Origin: Pyrenula massariospora
Taxonomy: Eukaryota; Ascomycota; Eurotiomycetes; Pyrenulales; Pyrenulaceae
Assembly (NCBI GenBank): GCA_021030905.1
Contig: JAGFMI010000006.1
Location: 372,001-436,000 of the forward strand
Length of the DNA stretch: 64,000 nt
Reading direction: 5' to 3'
Part shown: one piece after another, positions 57,201-64,000 of the stretch
How the letters are laid out: the number at the start of each line of letters is the position of its first letter
Numbering within the stretch: position 1 is the first letter of the stretch
The notes under the pieces: generated by a model
What the model saw: the letters and a program-made list of their open reading frames with translations, nothing else
What the model was told of the DNA's origin: nothing
Database searches by the model: none
Position numbers and translations under genes: made by a program

Positions 57201-57679
57201 TCGGGGCGGCTGCAGGAGCTGCCACCGCCGGGGTCGTCCACCATGAGAATTCAAACGAGGATCAGGAGCGCCCTCCAGTGGACAGCCAAGGAAACCTGAT
57301 CGACAGCCAAGAAAGTCGCTCTGTAGAGTCTGAAGAAAAGAAGAAGCATGGTCTTCGAGGACTCCTGCACAAGATTGCCCACCCAGGCGAAAAAGACGAA
57401 GAACGCACACCGGACTCGCCCTCGTCGTCTGACCAACAGGACAGGCACAAGCTACACAAAGGTCGACCACGGGGGTATACTGGCGACGAACAGACACCAG
57501 CTTACGCCGATTATGCCGTGAAGGAAGATGATCATCCAGGAGCCAAGACTGTTAGCGGAGGACACACTGCACCAGATGCCACCGATGATCCGACAAAGTA
57601 TTCTTCGCAAGATAGCGAGGCGACGCAGGGTTTGCTGGAGAAGGAGAACAAGTTCCTATCGAAGCATTTCAGAACCTAA
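54266..57679 (+). CDS. Large GRDA-repeat, Gly/Ala-rich protein with long coiled coil
   Basis: Two exons: 54266-54288 and 54340-57679 (51-nt intron, TTAAC branch), giving 1120 residues beginning MDKVKNFFSPGHSADDEVLYG. The large frame alone has no ATG at its start. Seven imperfect modules occur at about residues 191, 317, 443, 546, 657, 731 and 803: (H)xGRDAxxxxGAGAAGLGAYEAxxxH, each a charged turn and a short Gly/Ala helix of membrane-spanning or glycine-zipper type, spaced by disordered K/E/Q/S-rich linkers. Residues about 828-961 are a K/E/Q/A coiled coil with two near-repeats (QEKEREKQEKQAQKDA, QEKEREKQEKLEQKEA). Another Gly/Ala helix and an amphipathic HGLRGLLHKIAHPGEKDE follow. I have seen similar uncharacterised proteins in other filamentous fungi. 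Function unknown; a scaffold or membrane-bound protein is my guess. Confidence 0.8.
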
Positions 57680-58491
57680 GCGATGGCATTGTTGTATGAC
57701 TGTGGGAACATTAATGAGGATGGGAGATTTTAATACCCGAGCTTTAATACTCCTTTCAACCCGATGGTACTACGTAAGCGCTCGGAATAGTGATAGCTGA
57801 ATGTAATGAAAGCTTTTCCCATTCTGAGAAGATCCAAATGATGAGTGATCTTCAAGACACCATTGCTCTAGGGCATTTGCTTGAAACCAATCAAACTAGT
57901 CTTACCATGCCACCGGGACACGTCTGGCATGCCTTGATGACCTATCGCCAAATAGAGACGGTAAGCACGGTAGAATGTTTGGTGGGCGAGGTCTCTGATG
58001 GCCACTGATCAATTGCGACATAGTTACCATTTTTGCTTCGTATGGCCTGAAGACATTCTCATATCAATTGAGGCCACTAGCAACGTTCACTATGTTCATT
58101 GGGATGATTAGATTCCCCCATCGTATCCTGCCTCTGCGGCGTCCATGGTCAAGCTTTCTTGGAGGGTCAAGCTTTTTGGAGCTTCGTGGCACGGGCGGCT
58201 TCCCCGAGAGTGGATCGCAGTGGATCGCGACAATCAGCGCCTGAGATTCGTCCACGCCCCCATGTACGCACCAACCAAGGGGGACGCCAACCCTGTTTCT
58301 GACGCTTCTCCAGCTCCCCAGTTTCAACTTTCAACCGCCCCCCCGCACCCACTATTCCCCTGGATCTGGAGCTCTTTAACTCCCTCAATTGTGCTTCTCT
58401 GATTTACGTAAAGCTTTACATTGACTCTCAAAACTAACAAAAATCTTCAATCAAGCTCTAAATCACCTTTCCCCCCCCACACATCGTCACA
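57680..58491. other. Intergenic region, promoter of the glutamate decarboxylase gene
   Basis: About 0.8 kb in tandem orientation. A C-run at about 58470-58479 and a pyrimidine-rich stretch lie just before the GAD start codon. No further gene is seen. Confidence 0.5.
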
Positions 58492-60169
58492 ATGGTGCAT
58501 CTAGCAGCTGTGAAGAATGACTCCCAAGTCGAAGAGCCCTTGATCAAAGGGATAGCCAACCGACGGAGCACCATCTGCCTGGATGCAGAGGATTATGGAG
58601 ACGAACAATTCTCCTCTAGTGTTTACGGCTCGAGATTTGCAGCAGAAGACCTCCCTGCTCATGAGATGCCGGAGAAAGAAATGCCCAAGGAGATCGCATA
58701 TCGCATGATCAAGGATGACCTCTCTTTGGACGGCAATCCGATGCTCAACTTGGCCTCCTTCGTGACCACCTACATGGAAGACGAAGCGGAGAAGCTCATG
58801 ACCGAGGCTTTCTCGAAGAACTTCATCGATTACGAAGAATACCCGCAATCAGCGGACATCCAGAACCGCTGTGTTAGCATGATTGCCCGCATGTTCAATG
58901 CTCGTAAGTCTCCGTTCGTTGCCGGACAATACCATTACTCATTGGTCTGTTCTAGCTACACACACTGACACCGACAATGCTATCGGCACGTCTTGTATTG
59001 GTTCTTCTGAGGCTATTATGCTTGGAACTCTCGCTATGAAGAAGCGGTGGCAAAACAAGCGGAAAGCAGCAGGCAAGGACTACAGCCGCCCAAATATCAT
59101 CATGAACTCGGCTGTCCAGGTCTGTTGGGAGAAGGCAGCTCGATACTTCGATATCGAGGAGAAATACGTCTACTGCACTGACGAGAGGTATGTCATTGAT
59201 CCAGAAGAAGCCGTCGATCTCATCGATGAGAACACAATTGGTATTTGTGCCATTCTGGGAACGACATACACTGGAGAGTATGAAGATGTCCAGATGATCA
59301 ACGATATCCTCATTGAGAAGGGCATTGACTGCCCGATCCATGTAGATGCCGCTTCCGGTGGCTTTGTGGCTCCTTTCGTCAGACCAAACCTGGTATGGGA
59401 CTTCAGACTCGAAAAGGTCGTGAGTATTAATGTCTCAGGACACAAGTATGGTTTGGTGTACCCGGGTGTTGGGTGGGTCGTTTGGCGATCTCCTGAATAC
59501 CTACCTCAAGAACTGGTCTTCAATATCAATTATCTTGGCGCTGACCAGAGCTCCTTCACGCTCAACTTCTCCAAAGGTGCGAGCCAGATCATTGGTCAAT
59601 ACTATCAGTTCATACGTCTTGGCAAGCGCGGCTATCGAAGCATTATGTTGAACCTGACCCGGACTGCCGATTACCTGTCCGAGCAGCTCAGACACCTTGG
59701 TTTTATCATGATGTCTCAGACACACGGCAAGGGTCTACCACTTGTTGCCTTTCGCCTCGACCCTGATGAAGACCGGATATTTGATGAATTCGCCCTCGCC
59801 CACCATCTACGCGAGCGCGGTTGGGTGGTCCCAGCTTACACCATGGCCCCACACAGTGAGAAGCTCAAGTTGATGCGGATTGTGGTTAGGGAGGACTTTA
59901 GCAAGAGCAGATGTGACAGCTTGATCACGGATATCAAACTCTCTCTCGGTGTCCTAGGTGACATGGATAAGAGGACCATGGAAAAGTATCAAGAGTAAGT
60001 CTAGCACTGTTCTGGATAAATTAAGTCTAGGCATGCAATGCTCACTGTTAGCAGACACGTCAAAAGGCATGCTTCCAATTCCGGCAAATCGAAGAACAAA
60101 CATGATCTATACAGTGGTGAACAGCACTCTTTGCAGGGTAAGACCGGGAAGACGCATGCGGTCTGCTAG
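58492..60169 (+). CDS. GAD1: Glutamate decarboxylase (PLP-dependent)
   Basis: Three exons: 58492-58903, 58956-59994 and 60055-60169, total 521 residues; the joints read FNA-PTHTDTDN and KYQ-EHVKRH. The enzyme converts glutamate to GABA and CO2 in the cytosol, entering the GABA shunt and consuming protons. Key sites are present: TSCIGSSEAIMLG, IHVDAASGGFVAPF (Asp268, base partner of PLP) and SINVSGHKYGLVYPG (Lys301, Schiff base), then NLTRTADYLSEQL and the C-terminal domain. The last 38 residues (HVKRHASNSGKSKNKHDLY then a basic Cys-terminal tail) come from exon 3 and are typical fungal extension. The 45-residue N-terminal extension also fits eukaryotic GADs. Confidence 0.96.
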
Positions 60170-61210
60170 AAGAGCGGAAGGAATCATTATGACAACAGAT
60201 CTCGCTACGGTCTCACGAATGCCACGTCGCATGGCTTTTAACGAGGTAAGAATGTAAATGAATGATGGCAGAACGTACCATGCCTTGAAAATTTATCAGC
60301 TTCAGGGAAGACCAAGGAAAGGGAAATTTTTGGACATGAAATGGATACACAGAGATTGAAAGGAGAAACATCATAAGTGTTTCGCTCAGCTTGCCGTGAC
60401 CACCACCTTGACCTACATGTGAAGTCGTCTCTACAAAAGTAACAGTCTCTCCTTCTTTGTATCCCCTGTATCTTTCCTCGAGAGGCCCGCACGGCCGGTA
60501 AATGCCGTTTCATACGTTCTTGCCCTTTCTAAACTTTATTCGGGTCCGAATCTTCGATACCGCAAAACTTATTGACGACCCTAGTATTCTTTTCCTGTAC
60601 TTGAGGCATTCATTCTAATTGTTTCAGGGTCGCTCATCCACAGTATCGGCTTTGGTGGCGTCTCATATGCTCCAAACTCTATGGACAGATTCAGAACTGA
60701 TCTTCTCACACCTAGGTTGCGAATATCAAGAGTGATATTGAAAATAATCATGAGGACAACAGGATATTGCCATATCCCTTCCGAGTTTCAGCCGAAAGTG
60801 GTTTCTACATGTTTTATGTAGTCATTGGGTAATGCATTTGGGACTTTATTGCCTGTTGAGGTCGTTTCACCGGTGTGATCAGATCGGTAACCGTCCGACC
60901 GAAATACCGACTTCACGAGTGAAGACCATAAAAATGTCAACAGTCGTTTTTCACTATTATGATGGCATTTCCCTTGCGAATTCTTCTGTCCGCCTCTACC
61001 GCTGAAGCTACAACGTCTTCTAGAAGATGGCAATCGCCTCCTAGCGAGAGACCTGAGATGTCCGCAGAGAGTTGATCGCTTTCCGGAATTGTTGATAGGG
61101 ATGTCAATCTTCAGTATCGAATATTATCTGTGTTCTTACCGGTGTCAACACTAGGTTTTTGCAAGCCCAAGGGAGTCAGCTTGGCTTCTTGTCATATTGA
61201 CTACTTGAGG
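60170..61210. other. Intergenic region
   Basis: About 1 kb between two genes pointing right. The frame of the next gene is open to 61130 but without ATG. Minus-strand ORFs (60238-60513, 60788-61033) have no features. Confidence 0.5.
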
Positions 61211-63085
61211 ATGTCTTCACAACGGTCAGCCAGCAAGAAAACTTCATTACAGTTGTCTCTGGGCTTGATAAATGCAAGCTCTGCAAAAGACAAGGGTGGC
61301 GATGGATCAAAACCAAATACACGATCAACAGGACATGGCACCGTTCCCAGATCACGAACAGTATCTGATACCGTAGATCCTAGCCAAATCTTGGAACACG
61401 CCGGTTGTCAACCAACTACTCATCACAGCGGCCGGGGACGTCAGGCACACTCCCCATTCTTCAAGCCTACTCTAAGTCACTATTCCGTTTCCCCTTCGGA
61501 CCGTCTAGCTCCACGGCCTAAGAGCTCCCTAGACAACAGCGTCGATGAGGATGAGCTACTTTCAAGCTTCGCAACCCTCAAAGCACCTCTACACACACGA
61601 CTACCTGAAAGCTCTTGGGTCGACTCAAGTGTTTCATGGCAAGGATTGCCATCAGATCTTGCTCGTCCAGCTGGATGGTTGTACAACCAAAGCGGTGCCT
61701 CCACATCCGATGCTTCTTCTGAGTCTAGCGATGTCCATCAAGAGCTTGTGAGCACCTTGCAACGAGAAGATGAGCAAGACGACTTTTACTTAGATGCGAG
61801 AAAAGATGTGCGGCCAGATGGTACTGAGCTTTCTACTCATCGGCAACACAGTCGCCCTCTAGCACACCAGCCATCTTCGGTAACCTACTCACGGCTTGAC
61901 CGGCGGTCATCCACTCCGTCCCGCTCACAGGGTGGCGCAAGCTGCCCGTCAAGCTCGTCCAGAATGTCTTCTCCTGAGCGCTTGCCAACGCCTGGCGTGC
62001 ACTTTGACGACAAAGGATACGCGGACGAATTCATTTCGAGCCCCGAAGTAGATCCTTTGAGACAGTATCGAAAGTTCTTCAACGGTCCAAAGGAGCGTTC
62101 TGAGAAGCCTGCTGCACAATCCGGATTCTGGAGACGATGGACTGCTCGTACAAGTCGCCCGGAACCTCTATCTCTCCCGGCCCAGAAAAGATTCTTGAGA
62201 TCTGCGCAAGATGAATCCCCTTCATCGACCGCCTCGAGCCCAGTACAAATTCGTCGTCCCCAATCTCGCGCACCCGCTTCTCCTCGGCGAGATATGCACA
62301 AGCACACAACGTTAGACCCCTTCATACCGAGCACAAAACCAACCAAGTCAACCAGCAGGAAACCACCAACCAAGAGTTCCCTCCACGACAAATCACCCCA
62401 GCACCCCCAAGGCTTCAACATGCGAAGGAACCCCCACCAACCGCTCCCCCCAACGCCGTCAAGAACCCCCTCCACGCACCAAAACCCGTCCAGAACCCGC
62501 CATCCAAGAGAACCGCCCTCATCAAAAACAACACAACCCCCGCCGAGAAAGGAGCCATCGCACGCCCACCCATCCCGGAACCCACCTCCCTCCAGTAATA
62601 ACAAGAAACCGTCCAAACCAGCCGCCGCCCTTCCAGAACCCCCCGCCCGCCGCCGGCACGGGTACAAGGACAAGGACAAAAAGACCCAAGACCCTGCCGC
62701 CTGTACCAGCGATCCTCCCATCTCGTCCCCAGCCACCACTGCGCAACATCAACATCAACAGCACCAACTGACGCCGTACCCGGAGCTCGAGCTGAGCCCC
62801 GGCACGCCGGCGTCGGCGTCGAGTCTGGACCTCGGGCCGCCGCTGATCCCGCTCCCGCTGCTGGGTGGGAAGGGGGAGGGGGAGGGGGAGAGGGGCGTGT
62901 TTGATCGGTTGGCGGATGGGAGGGTTGTGCCTGTTGTGGGGTGTGGACTGGGAGGGATGAGGGATGGGGTGGGGGTGGAGGGGGAGCGGCGGGAACGGGG
63001 AAGGGCAAGGGGGAGGTTGGTGGGGCGGCGGGGTGAGAGGGGGAGGAGTTCTTCGGATGAGAGCTTTCACAGCGCGAGGGGCTGA
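61211..63085 (+). CDS. Large disordered Ser/Pro-rich hypothetical protein
   Basis: A single-exon 624-residue protein starting at MSSQRSASKKTS. Nearly all is predicted by eye to be disordered: Ser, Pro, Arg and His dominate. A few blocks look conserved: SSWVDSSVSWQGLPSDLARPAGWLYN, VDPLRQYRKFFNGPKERSEK and SGFWRRWTARTSRPEPLSLPAQKRFL, and a last GVFDRLADGRVVPVVGCGLGGM before an Arg-rich end. The sequence from about 62330 on changes from mixed to C-rich, then to G/A-rich (62865-63085), making long shadow frames on the minus strand. I do not recognise a family. A role as adaptor or phospho-regulated scaffold is only a thought. Confidence 0.6.
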   Translation: MSSQRSASKKTSLQLSLGLINASSAKDKGGDGSKPNTRSTGHGTVPRSRTVSDTVDPSQILEHAGCQPTTHHSGRGRQAHSPFFKPTLSHYSVSPSDRLAPRPKSSLDNSVDEDELLSSFATLKAPLHTRLPESSWVDSSVSWQGLPSDLARPAGWLYNQSGASTSDASSESSDVHQELVSTLQREDEQDDFYLDARKDVRPDGTELSTHRQHSRPLAHQPSSVTYSRLDRRSSTPSRSQGGASCPSSSSRMSSPERLPTPGVHFDDKGYADEFISSPEVDPLRQYRKFFNGPKERSEKPAAQSGFWRRWTARTSRPEPLSLPAQKRFLRSAQDESPSSTASSPVQIRRPQSRAPASPRRDMHKHTTLDPFIPSTKPTKSTSRKPPTKSSLHDKSPQHPQGFNMRRNPHQPLPPTPSRTPSTHQNPSRTRHPREPPSSKTTQPPPRKEPSHAHPSRNPPPSSNNKKPSKPAAALPEPPARRRHGYKDKDKKTQDPAACTSDPPISSPATTAQHQHQQHQLTPYPELELSPGTPASASSLDLGPPLIPLPLLGGKGEGEGERGVFDRLADGRVVPVVGCGLGGMRDGVGVEGERRERGRARGRLVGRRGERGRSSSDESFHSARG

Positions 63086-63546
63086 GCAGTGCTGTCGTGA
63101 CGGGATTGCGTGGGAAAGAGTGTAGTGAGGTGGTCGTTTCTAGTATAGAAAGCAATGTGGGTTTGGTGTGGGACCGACAAATTCGTGCTTTGGTTTGCCT
63201 GGAGGGAGAAGAGCAATGCACGCTGTCACCGATGCTATGCTCCTGAGTGGCTTGTCCTGAAGGCCTGGTTCGAATGGTGATTGAAACTAATAGCGGAGAC
63301 TTGAATTGTGCTCCGGTGTGGTAGCGCGTTTCGGAACGGAAAGACCCAGCTAGATAGAGGGTCGACGTTAGGTATTTTGGCACATATAGGATCGCTCAAA
63401 CCGGCATAGACAGCGAATTAGGTAGATCTAGGAGAATGTAGGTACGGATCCTGCTTTACTGATAACTCGCTTCCGTGGAAGGAAAAAGCTGATATTCGAA
63501 CGTCCTTTTGCAAACCGGCCGTAAATAATTCCCCAGTGCACGCCAT
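63086..63546. other. Convergent 3' intergenic region
   Basis: 3' flanks of the disordered-protein gene and SWD1. I see nothing else; a GGTTCGAAT near 63270 is not part of a tRNA. Confidence 0.5.
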
Positions 63547-64000
63547 CTACGCAACACCATCCTCCAAGTTCCACTCCCTCCCCTCATTCGCCTCCTTCCG
63601 CCTCATCGTCCCTACGCCCACACTCACAAACTCCTCTTCATCATCACTCCCCTCAATCCCCATCTGCACCGGCAACACGAAACTCTCCTCCTCCTCCCCC
63701 TTCACCGTCTCCACCGTCCACACGTCCACCTCCTCATCCTCCGCGTCCTCCCTCCGCTTCTGCACCTCCGCCTCGGGCAGCACGTCGAACTCGTCTTCCC
63801 GCTCCTCGTGCTCGACGTTCTCTTCCACCTCGGCGAAGTCGGGCGCCAGCGCGGACCATTTCTGCTGCGGCTCGACGGCCCAGATGCAGATCGTGCCCGT
63901 GTCGACTCCGGCGGTGGCGAGGAGGGGGCGGCCGTTGGGGTGCCACTCGACGACGCCTTGTTCTTCGCGGGGTTCGAGCATGGTGAGGATCGAGCCCGAC
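63547..64000 (-). CDS. SWD1: SWD1 (COMPASS subunit, RBBP5 orthologue), C-terminal part
   Basis: The gene runs off the right edge; the frame is open to the last base, so the visible 150 codons are the C-terminus. The last WD40 repeat (VVEWHPNGRPLLATAGVDTGTICIWAV) is followed by the Swd1/RBBP5 signature QKWSALAPDFAEVEENVEHEEREDEFD, then an acidic tail with EDEEVDVWTVE. Swd1 is a scaffold of the Set1/COMPASS complex that methylates H3K4, in the nucleus; its acidic region binds Set1/Ash2-type partners. There is no sign of an intron in this part. Confidence 0.92.
   Translation of the reverse strand, partial: SGSILTMLEPREEQGVVEWHPNGRPLLATAGVDTGTICIWAVEPQQKWSALAPDFAEVEENVEHEEREDEFDVLPEAEVQKRREDAEDEEVDVWTVETVKGEEEESFVLPVQMGIEGSDDEEEFVSVGVGTMRRKEANEGREWNLEDGVA

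Noticed and set aside
63265-63280. GGTTCGAAT resembling a tRNA T-arm/B box
   Set aside because: No matching A box, acceptor stem or anticodon arm can be folded around it.
61885-63383. Long minus-strand ORFs (284, 322 and 182 codons)
   Set aside because: They overlap the 624-residue plus-strand frame and arise from strand-skewed C-rich and G-rich composition.

Overview
The window is nuclear DNA from a filamentous ascomycete (Pezizomycotina). Evidence: compact genes with short introns (about 49-61 nt typical, 149 nt at most apart from alternative exons) with GT..AG ends and CTAAC/CTGAC-like branch sites; fungal-only families (Zn2Cys6 regulator, Fungal_trans_2-like protein, GPI-anchored Ser-rich wall protein, Hos2-type deacetylase with fungal insertions); and a 3.66-kb block of extremely AT-rich DNA of the kind left by repeat-induced point mutation (RIP). 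The small secreted protein relic at 48.2 kb and the overall protein style remind me of Leotiomycetes, but class level is a guess.

Layout: 0-12.6 kb carries the 3' part of SDO1 (ribosome maturation), vacuolar carboxypeptidase Y, a zinc-free MDR reductase, a regulator-like protein without a zinc cluster, a GPI wall protein, and a head-to-head pair of opposing histone-acetylation factors (HOS2 deacetylase and the ING/PHD NuA4 subunit YNG2). 13-22.2 kb has RNA polymerase III subunit RPC34 divergent from co-chaperone STI1, then a tricalbin (SMP plus C2 domains, ER-plasma membrane contact sites). 23.05-26.71 kb is one complete hAT transposon footprint: a perfect 15-bp terminal inverted repeat and a perfect 8-bp target duplication (ATCAGGAA) bound an interior wrecked by RIP-like mutation. 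28.4-37.5 kb has UGP1 with two possible first exons, a polyQ-tailed Zn2Cys6 regulator, and an unusual protein with two cyclic-nucleotide-binding modules, an F-box and leucine-rich repeats. 39-47.2 kb holds a Tim17/22/23-like membrane protein, a ubiquitin-fold-like protein whose start codon sits alone in its exon, a Cys/His-rich hypothetical, a ferroportin-type transporter, a secreted Ala-rich protein and ribosomal protein S18 (uS13). 48-51.6 kb is gene-poor with a probably frameshifted small secreted protein, then a secreted GH5 endoglucanase. 52-64 kb has an unrecognised basic protein, a 1120-residue protein with repeated Gly/Ala-rich GRDA modules and a long coiled coil, glutamate decarboxylase, a disordered 624-residue protein, and the C-terminal part of SWD1 (COMPASS) running off the right edge.

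Most genes are unrelated housekeeping functions; no biosynthetic cluster, CRISPR array, rRNA or convincing tRNA was seen. The most unusual items are the cNMP/F-box/LRR protein at 34.6-37.5 kb (possibly a cAMP-responsive SCF adaptor), the precisely delimited RIP-destroyed hAT element whose surviving GC is concentrated in CpG contexts, and the GRDA-repeat protein at 54.3-57.7 kb. Coordinates of spliced genes come from my own reading of splice sites and phases, not from transcript data.
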